A DNA stretch of 64,000 nucleotides, taken from assembly GCA_016714045.1 (NCBI GenBank), contig JADJNY010000004.1:434001-498000 (forward strand), in the 5' to 3' direction. Source of the stretch: Planctomycetota bacterium (GTDB lineage: Bacteria > Planctomycetota > UBA1135 > GCA-002686595). Position 1 is the first letter of the stretch. Each line of letters begins with the position of its first letter. Made by a program: the position numbers and the translations under genes. This document shows positions 17,524 through 26,808 of the stretch, in pieces. Under the pieces are notes generated by a model that worked only from the letters and a program-made list of their open reading frames with translations, did not search any database and was not told the origin of the DNA.

Positions 17524-19923
17524 GGCATTCCTGGCAGCGCTGTTCAGCGAACGGTTGGTGACGGAAGGGCCAGAAGAGCCCCTTGCCCTGCGCCGAGTGC
17601 GGCGTGTGGCAGGCGAGGCAGTCCGCCTCGGCGAAGGGCTGGCCGATGTGTTTCTGCACGATGGCCGGCGCCTTGACGTCGTGGCACTTCGTGCACAAGG
17701 CGGGCGCGCCCTCCTTGGCGAGTCCGCGCAGCTTCGAGCCGTGCGGCATGTGGCAGTCGAGGCACTGACCCTCCTCGAACGGCTTGTGCGCGACGGCGCC
17801 GGGCAACTTCGATTCGGCATCGAGGTTGCCGTGACAGCCGAGGCACGTCTCGCGCGGCGCCTGCGTCAGGAGCTTGGGCCGCGGCGCCGTGTGCGCGGAG
17901 TGACACGCGAGGCATGCGCCCGCCTGCGCGGGAGCGTGCTTGAACGCGAAGCCGTCGAGCTCCTTCTGCGTGATGCCGTGACAGCTCGCGCACAGCTTGC
18001 CCTCCTCCAGTTTGAGGAGGTGCGAGCGCGGCGCGCTGTGCGGGTCGTGGCAGCCGAGGCACTCGCCCCTTTGCGCGGGCGCGTGGACGCTGCCGCCCTC
18101 CGTCGTCTTCGCCGTGTTCTTGTGGCAGTCGAGACAGAGCTCGGAGCCCGGCTTGCGGAGCATGCCGTGGTTGTTCGACGCGTGCGGCTCGTGGCAGACG
18201 AGGCACATGCCCTGGGCGACGGGCTTGTGGAGCTGGTCGTTCTTGTAGCGCTCCGCGTGATCCTTGTGGCAGCGCAGGCAGAGGTCCGCGCCGACCGTGC
18301 GCAGCATCGCCGGCTGCACGGAACCGTGGCCCGCGTGGCAGCTCGTGCACACGTCGAGCGCCGCGTGCGCGATCTCGCGGCTGAACTCGGGCTCCATCTT
18401 CTGGTGGCACGACGCGCACAGCTCGCGCTGGTCCTTCACGAGCAGCGTCTTGTCCGCGCCGCCGTGCGGGTCGTGGCAGTCGAGGCACTTCCCGTCCATC
18501 ACGGGCGGGTGCGGCGTGCGGTTGGGGAGCGTGAGGGGCTCGAGCTTCGCCTTCAGGTCGTGACAGCTCGCGCACGTCGCGTTCGCGTCCGCGAGGAGCA
18601 GGCCCTTGTGCTCCGACGCGTGCGCCGCGTGGCACGATAGGCACTTGCCTTCCTTGACCGGCGGGTGCGCGCCGGGGCGACCCGCGAAGTCCGTCATGCG
18701 GTCGGCGTGGCAGAGCTTGCAGAGCTTCTCCGCTGGCGCGCGCAGCGGCGGGATGGCGAGCGCCTTCTGCTCCGCGCTCATCTCGTCCGGCTCCAGGTGG
18801 CACGACGCGCAGTCGTGATCCGCCGCGGGCTTGTGCACGACGGGACGCACGAGGCCCTTCGCCTTCGATGCGTGCGGCGAGTGGCAGGAGTTGCAATCCG
18901 AGCGCGACACGTCGAAGCCGTCGTGCTTGTCCGTGAACCCGCCCTTCTTCACGTCGTGGCAGCGCAGGCAGAGCTCCGGCGCGGCGGGCGTGAGCGACGA
19001 GTGCGTCTTCGGCGCGGCGTTCGCGGAGGCAGGAGCGCCGTCCTTGCCCGTCGGCGTCGACGGGTTCGGCTTCGCCGGGGCCGCGTTGCCGTGCGCGGGG
19101 TGACATGCGAGGCAGCCCTCGGCCACCGGCTTGTGCACGTTGCCGGTCTCGTATGCGCCGCGGTCGTGGCAGCGGAAGCACAGGTCCGAACCCTTCGCCG
19201 CCATGAGCTTGGGCTGCTTCGACGCGTGCGGATCGTGGCACGCGCTGCACTTCTGCTGCGCGCCGGGCGGGTGTGCGTTCTCGGCGCGGCGAACGCCGCG
19301 GCGTCCTTGTGACAGCCGATGCAGAGCTCGGGTTCCTGCTGCTTCAACTTGAGCACGCCGACGAGCCCGTGCTTGTCGTGGCAGTCCTCGCAACGCTGCG
19401 CAAAGCCGTCGAAGTGGGGTTTCGCGCCCTCGTGCTTCTTCAGGAACTCGCCGTGGCAATCGGCGCACGCCTTCTTCGCGCCGGGCTTCGCGCCGGGCTT
19501 CGCACCGGGGCGCTGCGCGGGCTTGGGACGCTCGGCGGCGGGTCGGCGGCCTTCCTGCGAAACGGGGTCCGTGGAGCCGACGCTTGCGGCAGCGAGGCCC
19601 GAAGCAGCACCGCCCTCGGGATCGAAGGTCGGAGCGGCGGAGCTCGCGGAGGCTCCTACGATCGCACTGTCGTCGCCCGACGACGCGAACGCGCACGCGC
19701 CGTCGTCGAGCGCGTCCCCGTCGGCGTTCGGAGCGAACGCGAGCGCCGCGCTCACGGCCCGCCAACCCTCGGGCGCTTGCGTCCAGAGCGCGCGCGCCGA
19801 GCGCGGCTCGGTGTTCGACGCAAGGGCGGCCGGACCGAGCACGAGCCAGAACGAACCCACGAGGGCCAGCGCGCGGAGCCACGGACGACGCGATCTCCGG
19901 AACGAGTTCGACACGGAGCTCAC
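17507..19923 (-). CDS. 26-haem c-type cytochrome, interrupted by a one-base frameshift
   Basis: Two reading frames together encode one roughly 805-residue cytochrome. The N-terminal part (19923 down to about 19283) has a GTG start 2 nt after the PPIase stop, a signal anchor (WLRALALVGSFWLVLGPAALA), an Ala/Gly/Pro-rich linker and haems CADCH, CEDCH and CIGCH. The C-terminal part, in a frame shifted by one base, continues ENAHPPGAQQKCSACH and holds 23 further CxxCH motifs, with regular CHxPH/CHxAH pairs, ending CQECH. The frame change lies near 19282-19300. One inserted base would restore a single gene, and I see no slippery heptamer, so a deletion or an assembly error is more likely than programmed frameshifting. 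The product is a candidate outer-surface or periplasm-spanning haem wire. Confidence 0.85.
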
Positions 19924-19925
19924 GG

Positions 19926-21716
19926 TCAACCTTTCTTCTCCGGGACCGGGGTCGCACCGGGCGTCGCGCTCGGCTTGGCCTCTCCGTGCGGCACGTTCGG
20001 GTCGATCAACTTCTTCTCGGGCGCGGGCTGGCGCGCGAGCCATTCGACGGCGGCACGCAGACCGTCGTCGTCGATCTTGACCATCGCGCGCTCGCGCAGA
20101 CGCGTCGACCACTTGCTCCAGGCTTCCTTCTGGCGCTCCTTCATCAGGCGCTTCTGCACGGCAGTGCGCGCGCCGTTGAACGGGATGAGCTCGGCGTCCT
20201 TCACCTCGAGGACGTACACCAGGAACCAGCCCGCCGAGGTCTCGATCGGGCCGTCGACCGCGCCCTTCGCGATCGAGAAGGCGCGTACCTCGACCTCGGG
20301 CAGGATGTCGCCCTTCTTGATCCAGCCGATGCGGCCGCCGTGCACCGCGCTCGTCTTGTCGATCGAGGCCTGCTTCGCCAGCGCCTCGAACGTCTCGCCA
20401 GTCTTGTAGCGCGCGAGCAGCTTCTCGGCCTCGTCCTTCGTCGCGACGACGATGTACGCGAGTCGACGCTCGGGCGGACGCGTGAACGACGTCGTCTTGT
20501 TCTCCTCGTAGTACTTGCGCAGGTCGTCCTCGGTGATCGCGACCTCGGCGTACACGTAGCGCTCGGCGAGCAGGCCGAGGATCGTCTCGCGGCGCTGGCG
20601 CTCCGCGCGGAAGACGATCTCGGCGTCGTCGCGCAGGCCGTTCGTCTCCGACTCGCTCCAGATCACCTCGCGCATCGCCCAGTCCCGCGCGACGAAGCGC
20701 GCCGCGCCCTGCACGGTCTCAGGGTCCTGGTGGCGCAGTTGGTCGACGTCGAGCGCTTCGCGCAGCTCCTTCACGGTCAAGGTGCGTCCAAGGGAGCGCG
20801 CGACCACGGCGTCGGGCTCGGCCTTCTCGAGCACCATCTCGGGCAGGAGCAGCGGCTCCTCGATCGTCACCGACCCGGTCGCTTCGAGCCGCGCTTCGAC
20901 CTCGGCGCGCAGCTTGTCCTCGACACGGTCGCGGAGGATTTTTCGGATCTGCGGCAGCGCGACTTCGGGCGGGAGGCGCGTCGGGTTGACCGAGCGCTCC
21001 TCGAGCCGCGCGAACGCGAAGCCCGACTCCGTCGTCACGACGGGCGTGAGGCTCTGCGGCGTCTCGAGCGCGAAGGCTTCCTTCTCGATCCCGAGGTCGA
21101 TCTCGCCGCGGCGCACGTACGGCAAGAGGCCGCCGAACGAGCGCGAGGGGTGCGCGGACTCCTTCGTCGCGAGCGCGCTCATGTCCTCGCCTGCCAGCAC
21201 GCGCGCTCGCAGCGCTTCGCAGCGATCGCGGTCGCGGACCTCGATCAGCGTGAGCTTCAGCGCGACGTCCGTCTTCGCGTAGAAGGACTGGATCTCGTCC
21301 TCGGTCACGACAATCTTGTCGTTGAGTTCGCGCTTCCAGAACGCGGTGACGACCTCGCTCCGCAGGTAGTTCTCGACCGTCCCCGTGACGACCGGGTCTT
21401 CGGGCAGACCGAGCGCGTCGGCTTCCGCGAGGAAGAGCTCGCGCTCGATCAAGCGCCCCATGAGCTCGCGCAGCGCGGCTTCGCCCCGCACGAGCGCTCC
21501 GTGGCCCGTGTGGCTCGACGTGAACGCTTCCATCGCGTCCGCGAGCGTCAGGGGATGCCCGTCGACCTCGACGAGCTTGATCTTCGCCATCTCCACGCGC
21601 GGGTCGAGCACCTGCGGGCCGACAACGTCGGGCGCGGGCTTCGAATCCTGCGCCGCCGCGGGCAGCACGACGAGGGCCAACGTGAGGAACGGAGCCAGGC
21701 TCGGGTTGCGTTTCAT
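19926..21716 (-). CDS. Periplasmic peptidyl-prolyl isomerase with two parvulin-like domains
   Basis: The 596-residue exported protein (signal MKRNPSLAPFLTLALVVLPAAAQ) resembles SurA/PpiC/PpiD foldases. A helical N-domain (about residues 30-160) precedes a first parvulin-like domain (ALATKESAHPSRSFGGLLPYVRRGEI). A second helical section then leads to a second parvulin domain (ALAKQASIDKTSAVHGGRIGWIKKGD). Such enzymes fold exported proteins; placed directly before two giant cytochromes, it probably chaperones them or the partner beta-barrel. The start overlaps the upstream stop as ATGA. The C-terminus is a charged Pro/Lys tail. Presence of two catalytic-like domains is seen; whether both are active is not. 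Confidence 0.9.
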   Translation of the reverse strand: MKRNPSLAPFLTLALVVLPAAAQDSKPAPDVVGPQVLDPRVEMAKIKLVEVDGHPLTLADAMEAFTSSHTGHGALVRGEAALRELMGRLIERELFLAEADALGLPEDPVVTGTVENYLRSEVVTAFWKRELNDKIVVTEDEIQSFYAKTDVALKLTLIEVRDRDRCEALRARVLAGEDMSALATKESAHPSRSFGGLLPYVRRGEIDLGIEKEAFALETPQSLTPVVTTESGFAFARLEERSVNPTRLPPEVALPQIRKILRDRVEDKLRAEVEARLEATGSVTIEEPLLLPEMVLEKAEPDAVVARSLGRTLTVKELREALDVDQLRHQDPETVQGAARFVARDWAMREVIWSESETNGLRDDAEIVFRAERQRRETILGLLAERYVYAEVAITEDDLRKYYEENKTTSFTRPPERRLAYIVVATKDEAEKLLARYKTGETFEALAKQASIDKTSAVHGGRIGWIKKGDILPEVEVRAFSIAKGAVDGPIETSAGWFLVYVLEVKDAELIPFNGARTAVQKRLMKERQKEAWSKWSTRLRERAMVKIDDDGLRAAVEWLARQPAPEKKLIDPNVPHGEAKPSATPGATPVPEKKG

Positions 21717-23008
21717 GATCCACCTTCCAGCGCGAGCACGAGCTCGCGCGCAGCGTCCGACGCCAACGCCAGCGCGTTGCGTTCGACGCCCAGGCGCAAG
21801 AGGGTCTCGCCGTCGTCGCCGCGCAGACGCAGGGTCTTGCTTGCGGCGACCAGGCCCGTGCGTCCGTCGACCAGACGCACCGTGAACTCGACTTCGGGAT
21901 AACGCTGATCGCGCACGACGGCCTCTTCTCCGAAGCGATCGACGCTGCCGAGCGCGAACCAGCGCGCATCGAGCACCGCGCCGATCGAGGCGAGCGTCGC
22001 GGTGTCGATCTCGGTCAGCGAACGGATGCGCGCGCGGACGAGCGCGCTGCGCAGCGCGGACGATTCGACGATCTGCGCGCCCGTCGCCTGGAACCAGGCG
22101 TGGGCGAGGAGCTCGGCGACGCTCGTGCCCGCGTCGGCGCGCGTCGAGCGGTTCACGAACGGGAGGAGCGCCAGGCGCCCGATCGGCGCGCGCTCGGCGA
22201 GCTCGGGATCGTCGGAGACCTCGGGCGAGGCCGAAGGGTTCGCGTCGACCGCACTGCCCGCGTCCGCGTTCGCGGATTCGGCGCCGGCTGCCGCGGAGGG
22301 CTTCGCGTCCTTGGGCGCGGCCGCGCGCGGCGCAACGTCGTCCTGGACGCTGGCGTTGTCGGCCCGCGCTCGCGCCGCGTCGACGACGAACCGGCGCACG
22401 AGCGGGCCGCCGTTCGGGCCGAAGTCCGCGAGGATGCGGTCGATCGCGCGCTCGACGAGCTCCCCCGCGTCCTCGACGGCGCCGAGCCCGAGCAGGCCGC
22501 GCGAATCCTCGCCGCGCAGCGCGACGAAGCTCGACTGCACACGCTCGCCGCTCGCCAGGTCGATCACGCGCACGCACAGCGCGACACGCGGCGTGCTGCC
22601 GCGCACGAACTCGAACACGACGCCGGCGAGCGCGAACGACGCACCGGTAGCGTCGCGCACGGCCCGCGCGTCGGCGACGGAGAGCGAGTCCGTGTAGCGC
22701 ACACGATGACGCTGGAGCACCGCGTCGAGCGCCGCGTCGGGCACGAAGCGCGCTCCGCGCTCGGCGAGCGCCGCGCAGAGGCCGTTCTCGAGCTCGCGCG
22801 CACCCTCGACGTCCGCGCTCAGGTTGCGCAGCGGCAGCACCGCGTACCTCGACACGCGGCGCGGGGCCGGGGCCTGCGCTTCGGCTTGCGCGGCCGACTG
22901 CGCGGGCTCGCGCTTGCGCGTCTGCAGGGCTCCGGCGTACCGCTGCGCGAGGACGGGCTCCGCCGCGAGGCCGAGGACGAGCCCGAGTCCAAGGTGCGCG
23001 AGCCGCAT
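21713..23008 (-). CDS. Exported protein with two CsgG/TolB-N-like domains
   Basis: The 431-residue protein has a signal peptide (MRLAHLGLGLVLGLAAEPVLAQ) followed by two similar alpha/beta modules. The first starts at YAVLPLRNLSADVEGARELENGLCAALAERG and the second at LALLPFVNRSTRADAGTSVAELLAHAW. Both resemble the assembly-type fold of CsgG, LpoB or GNA1162-like envelope proteins. An Ala/Asp-rich linker (about residues 225-285) separates them. The start at 23008 sits 5 nt after the neighbouring lipoprotein stop. Together with that lipoprotein it may form a periplasmic or outer-membrane assembly factor. Function unknown; the fold assignment is inference from pattern. Confidence 0.8.
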   Translation of the reverse strand: MRLAHLGLGLVLGLAAEPVLAQRYAGALQTRKREPAQSAAQAEAQAPAPRRVSRYAVLPLRNLSADVEGARELENGLCAALAERGARFVPDAALDAVLQRHRVRYTDSLSVADARAVRDATGASFALAGVVFEFVRGSTPRVALCVRVIDLASGERVQSSFVALRGEDSRGLLGLGAVEDAGELVERAIDRILADFGPNGGPLVRRFVVDAARARADNASVQDDVAPRAAAPKDAKPSAAAGAESANADAGSAVDANPSASPEVSDDPELAERAPIGRLALLPFVNRSTRADAGTSVAELLAHAWFQATGAQIVESSALRSALVRARIRSLTEIDTATLASIGAVLDARWFALGSVDRFGEEAVVRDQRYPEVEFTVRLVDGRTGLVAASKTLRLRGDDGETLLRLGVERNALALASDAARELVLALEGGS

Positions 23009-23013
23009 TGCGT

Positions 23014-23586
23014 TCACCCCAACGTCGACAGGAGCTCTTGGATGAGCTTCCGAGCCGCCGTGGTCTGGTCTTCCTCGCCGACGCCGAAGAGGCGCGTCCA
23101 CACGCCGAGGCCCGTGCGCGCGTCCGTCACCGACCAGATGACGAGGCCGGTCTCGACGTCGAGGAGCTTCAGCGACAGCGCGATGTCGGGCGCGTTCAAC
23201 GTGCCCGTGCGCTGCTCGCGGAACTCGATCACGCTGCCCGTGAGCAGCGCCTGGACCTTGAGCTCCTGCCCGAGCTGCGAGATGAGCTCGGGCCCGACTT
23301 CGGCCGCGCTCGCGAGGTTCTTCATTCGCAGCACGCGATTCACCTCGCCGGACTCGACCACCTCGAAGAGGTTCTTCGAGCTCAACTCCACGACCAGCAG
23401 CTCGCGCACGCGATCCGCGGCGAACCGCTCCGTCGTGAGGTTCTCGAGCGGCAAGACGGCCACGCGCTCGTAGACCGACATGTCCGCGTTCGGATGCACG
23501 TAGACGGCGGGTTCGATCTTCGTGCTCGCGCAGCTCGCCGCGGCGAGCGGCAGGAGGAGCAGTGCGGCACAAGGGAGGAGGTTCAT
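23014..23586 (-). CDS. CsgG/LpoB-like (GNA1162-type) lipoprotein
   Basis: The 190-residue lipoprotein has a lipobox ending AAASC (C19). The mature part begins with YERVAVLPLENLTTERFAADRV, the hallmark first strand and helix of CsgG/LpoB/DUF799-type proteins, and continues QALLTGSVIEFRE and SLKLLDVETGLVIWS, typical of this fold. Family members are outer-membrane lipoproteins that act in secretion or envelope assembly. It lies 39 bp downstream of ccsA and 5 bp before the two-domain homolog in the same operon. Confidence 0.86.
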   Translation of the reverse strand: MNLLPCAALLLLPLAAASCASTKIEPAVYVHPNADMSVYERVAVLPLENLTTERFAADRVRELLVVELSSKNLFEVVESGEVNRVLRMKNLASAAEVGPELISQLGQELKVQALLTGSVIEFREQRTGTLNAPDIALSLKLLDVETGLVIWSVTDARTGLGVWTRLFGVGEEDQTTAARKLIQELLSTLG

Positions 23587-23625
23587 GATCGGTTCCTGGG
23601 TTGCTCAGGACGGGGCGCGTCGTGC

Positions 23626-25635
23626 TCAGCTCATCGGTTCCTGCGCGGGAGAGAGGCGCGAGCCCGAGTTCGACATCGCTTCACGGCGCGCGTTGGAACG
23701 GACACGCTCCAGGTACCAGTGCAGGCCGCCGAGACCGACGATGCCCCACTGGATCCAGTAGTACGACCACAGGGCGGTGTGGATGCCGCTCGTGAAGCCG
23801 TAGCTGTGGAGGCCCACGCCGAGCAGGTTCACGCCGAACCACGAGAACGCGATCACGGTGCCGCCGAACGCCGTCGCCATGCAGACGCCGTGCTCGCGCA
23901 GGATGCCGCCCATGCGGCAGTGCAGGATCACGAGCTGCGACAGGCAGATCAGCAGCGCGCCGTTCTCCTTCGGGTCCCAACCCCAGAAGCGGCCCCAGCT
24001 CTCGTTGGCCCAGATGCCGCCGAGGATCGTGCCGACGGTCGAGAAGATCAGGCCGAAGCAGAGCACGCCGTACACCATGCGGCCGAGGCCGTGGTGGAAC
24101 GCGGGCTCGGAGCGCTTGAAGCCGACGACCTTCGTGATCAGGTACAGGCTCGCGAGCAGCGCGGCGAGCATCCCGGCGGAGTAGCCGATCGTGATCGCGG
24201 TGACGTGCGTGGCGAGCCAGAAGTTCGTGTCGAGCACGGCGACGAGCTGCGGCATCGTGTCGCGCTTGTCGAGCATCTCGTAGCCGTTCGCCACGAAGAG
24301 CCCGATCATGCCGAGCACCGCCGCGGCGGAGAGCGCGACCTTCTGCTTCGTGACGAGCTCGGCGACGAGCGCGGTGATCGCGCCCGTGGCCGTGACGAAG
24401 AGCAGCGTCTCGTACAGCGTGCTCACCGGCGGGCGCTCGCGGATCATGCAGCGCAGGACGATCGCGATCGTGACGAGGATCGTCGGCACGATGACGGCGA
24501 GCGTCGTCAGGCCGTAGAGCAACTTGCTCTTCGGCTTGAGCCACAGCCCGGCCGCGAGCACGAACGCGAGGACGAACACGACCTGCGCGTTCCCGAGCAG
24601 ACCGAGCTCGTGGTAAGTCACCTCGAGGCCGACCTTCTCGTACTCGCCGCGCTTCTCGGCGAGCGGGACCACGAGGCCTTGGAAGCGCGTGATCTCGCGC
24701 TGGAAGCCCGCGAAGTCGGCGCGGGCGCGCGCCATGCCCTCGAGGCTCGCGAGCATCTCGACGTGCTTCGGCTCGACGACGCTGTCGCGCAGCGCGACCG
24801 TCAGCAGGTCCGCCGGCGTGTGCCAGGCGGGCTCCGCCTCGAGCGAACCCGTCGCGGGGAGGAGCGCCAGGCTCTCCGTGCCGCTCGTCAGGTCCGCGGC
24901 GGTGTGGAGCAGCGTGCCGATCGTCTTCGATTCCGCGGCCGTCGCCGGCTCGCGCGACAGCTTGAGCTGCAGGTCGCGCAGCTCGGGCACGTGGTCGAGC
25001 ACCTGCGAGAAGGTCACTTCCTCGGCGCCGCTGAACATCTGTGCGAGCCCGTCGCCCGCGCCGACCGGCAGGCGCGCCCGCGCGAGGTCGAGGTGCGTCA
25101 GGATGCGCATGAAGTCGTTCACGTTCATGGCGAGCATGAAGACCTGCTGCTGCACCGTGTTGCGGTCCTTCTCCTCGATCGCCTGGTACTCGTTGGCGAG
25201 CTGGAAGAGCCGCTGGATGCCGGGCCGCAGCTCGCGGAACGAGTAGCGGTCGCGCTTCTTCTTGCCTTCGACCGAGACGCCGATGGCCTCGATCGCCTGG
25301 CCGTCCTGCACCATGAACGCGTCGTAGGTCTCCGCGAGCTCCGGATAGAACAGCACGTCGAGCAGCCACGGCATGGCCTCGAGCTTTTCACCCTCGGGCG
25401 TCGTGACGCTGCGCTTGCCGTTCAACCGGAGCAGCAGATAGCCCGCGTACGTGTTCAGCGGCTTGACGCGGCCGCCGTCCTGCACGGGGAGGTGCTGGGC
25501 GATCTCGACGACCTCCTTCGGCCACGGACCGGGCCGCGCGGCGGCCGCTTGCGCCGCCGATTGGGCCGCGGCGATCGACAACGTGCTCGCGAGTGCGACG
25601 AGGAACAGGGTTGCGATGCGCAGGAGGTTCTTCAT
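23626..25635 (-). CDS. ccsA: System II cytochrome c biogenesis protein CcsA (haem handling)
   Basis: The 669-residue integral membrane protein carries the tryptophan-rich WWD haem-binding motif (WGRFWGWDPKENGAL, near residue 545) flanked by conserved histidines (HVTAITIGYS, LHSYGF). This defines CcsA/CcmF-type haem handling. Unlike short CcsA proteins, it has an extra exported N-terminal region of about 330 residues after a signal peptide, before the first of roughly eight membrane helices. With CcsB it exports haem and attaches it to CxxCH motifs in the periplasm. It overlaps ccsB by 4 bp (ATGA) and heads the section of the operon that encodes the large cytochromes, which need it. Confidence 0.95.
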   Translation of the reverse strand: MKNLLRIATLFLVALASTLSIAAAQSAAQAAAARPGPWPKEVVEIAQHLPVQDGGRVKPLNTYAGYLLLRLNGKRSVTTPEGEKLEAMPWLLDVLFYPELAETYDAFMVQDGQAIEAIGVSVEGKKKRDRYSFRELRPGIQRLFQLANEYQAIEEKDRNTVQQQVFMLAMNVNDFMRILTHLDLARARLPVGAGDGLAQMFSGAEEVTFSQVLDHVPELRDLQLKLSREPATAAESKTIGTLLHTAADLTSGTESLALLPATGSLEAEPAWHTPADLLTVALRDSVVEPKHVEMLASLEGMARARADFAGFQREITRFQGLVVPLAEKRGEYEKVGLEVTYHELGLLGNAQVVFVLAFVLAAGLWLKPKSKLLYGLTTLAVIVPTILVTIAIVLRCMIRERPPVSTLYETLLFVTATGAITALVAELVTKQKVALSAAAVLGMIGLFVANGYEMLDKRDTMPQLVAVLDTNFWLATHVTAITIGYSAGMLAALLASLYLITKVVGFKRSEPAFHHGLGRMVYGVLCFGLIFSTVGTILGGIWANESWGRFWGWDPKENGALLICLSQLVILHCRMGGILREHGVCMATAFGGTVIAFSWFGVNLLGVGLHSYGFTSGIHTALWSYYWIQWGIVGLGGLHWYLERVRSNARREAMSNSGSRLSPAQEPMS

Positions 25636-26795
25636 GACGCACGGGCCTCCGAACGGATGTGGCGCAGGAGCTTGCGGGAGAAGTGCAGCGTGAGCCCGAT
25701 CGCGATCACGATGCAGGCGTAGAGCGGGAACTGGTCGGCCGGGTTGGACACGACCGCGAGCGTCGAGAAGAGCGGCGTGCCGGGCGGCGCGTCGGCCGGT
25801 CCCCAGGACGCCTGGTACACGACGAGCCCCTTCGAGCGCAGCGGCTCGTTCATCGAGATCTTCATGGGCCGCGTCGAGTCGTCTTCGGTCACGACGACGT
25901 CGCTCGAGAACGCCTTCGGCATGTCGATGCGCGGGTGGTCTTCCTTGACGAAGTCCTGGAGGCCGAGCGTGAACGGCATCGGGTACCGCTCGCGCCGCAG
26001 CGCGAGCGCGTAGCGCTTGCCGCCCGTCTCGACGGTCCACGGCTGCGCTTCGTTGCCCCACAGGATGCCTTCGTGCTTCGCTCCGCCTTGCTTCTCGACG
26101 AGCGTCGCGTAGAGCCCGGCGATGTTCTGCTCGGCCTGCGTGCTCGGCGACTGCGGCTGGAGGAACACGCCGTCGATCACGGGCGTCGGCGCGTCGAACA
26201 TCGGGCCCTTCGGGAGGGCGCGGCAGTTCTTCTGGTAGCGGCCGAGCTGGATCTCGAACGGCAGGGACGGCGGCGCGAACGTGATGGGCGTCGCGCTCGT
26301 CGCGTGGTGGAACGCTTCCTCGGGCGCGGTGAGCTCGCGCAGCTTGCCCTGGCCCAGGTCCTCGGAGACCGCGACTTCCCAGCGGACGTAGCTCTCGTAC
26401 GTGTTCGCCTTCTCGCCCTCGTACAGGGTGACGTGCCCTTCCTGCGCGTAGAACGACTTGACCATCCCCGCGACGAGCAGGAACACGATGCCGACGTGCG
26501 TGATGAGGACGCCCGCGGTCGCCCATCCGCGGCGCAGCCGCACGATGCCGCCGACGAACAGGTTGATGAACAGGATGCCCATCACGAGGCGCGCGCCGGG
26601 CAACGGGATCGGAACGCTCCCCGCCTGGTGCACGAGGAACATCGAATCGAAGTACTTGCGCTGGACCTCGTAGAGGCCCGTGTGCACCTGCTCGAGCGTG
26701 CCGAGCCAGGTCAGGAGCGCGAGGAAGATCAGGAGCGCCACGCTCAGCCAGAGCGAGGAGAAGAACTTCAGGGTTCCATCGACGATCGTGTTCAC
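25632..26795 (-). CDS. ccsB: System II cytochrome c biogenesis protein CcsB/ResB
   Basis: The 387-residue ResB-family membrane protein has early helices (SLWLSVALLIFLALLTWLGT), paired helices near residues 65-120 (ILFINLFVGGIVRLRRGWATAG), a large periplasmic domain, and a final helix (YACIVIAIGLTLHFSRKLL). ResB and CcsA form the System II synthetase that delivers haem to apocytochromes. I chose the GTG at 26795 rather than an upstream ATG because a GGGAGGTGA ribosome binding site precedes it with a 4-nt spacer; the upstream gene's stop codon is embedded in that site. Fifteen to twenty residues of upstream frame look non-coding. Confidence 0.93.
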   Translation of the reverse strand: MNTIVDGTLKFFSSLWLSVALLIFLALLTWLGTLEQVHTGLYEVQRKYFDSMFLVHQAGSVPIPLPGARLVMGILFINLFVGGIVRLRRGWATAGVLITHVGIVFLLVAGMVKSFYAQEGHVTLYEGEKANTYESYVRWEVAVSEDLGQGKLRELTAPEEAFHHATSATPITFAPPSLPFEIQLGRYQKNCRALPKGPMFDAPTPVIDGVFLQPQSPSTQAEQNIAGLYATLVEKQGGAKHEGILWGNEAQPWTVETGGKRYALALRRERYPMPFTLGLQDFVKEDHPRIDMPKAFSSDVVVTEDDSTRPMKISMNEPLRSKGLVVYQASWGPADAPPGTPLFSTLAVVSNPADQFPLYACIVIAIGLTLHFSRKLLRHIRSEARAS

Positions 26796-26799
26796 GGTC

Positions 26800-26808
26800 T
26801 CACCTCCC
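26800..26808 (-). promoter_or_regulatory. Strong ribosome binding site of ccsB
   Basis: GGGAGGTGA lies 4 nt before the GTG start and contains the TGA stop of the preceding gene. This site decides the ccsB start and implies translational coupling. Confidence 0.75.

Noticed and set aside
19270..19310. Programmed −1 frameshift in the 26-haem gene
   Set aside because: No slippery heptamer or downstream pseudoknot was evident; a single-base deletion or assembly error explains it more simply.
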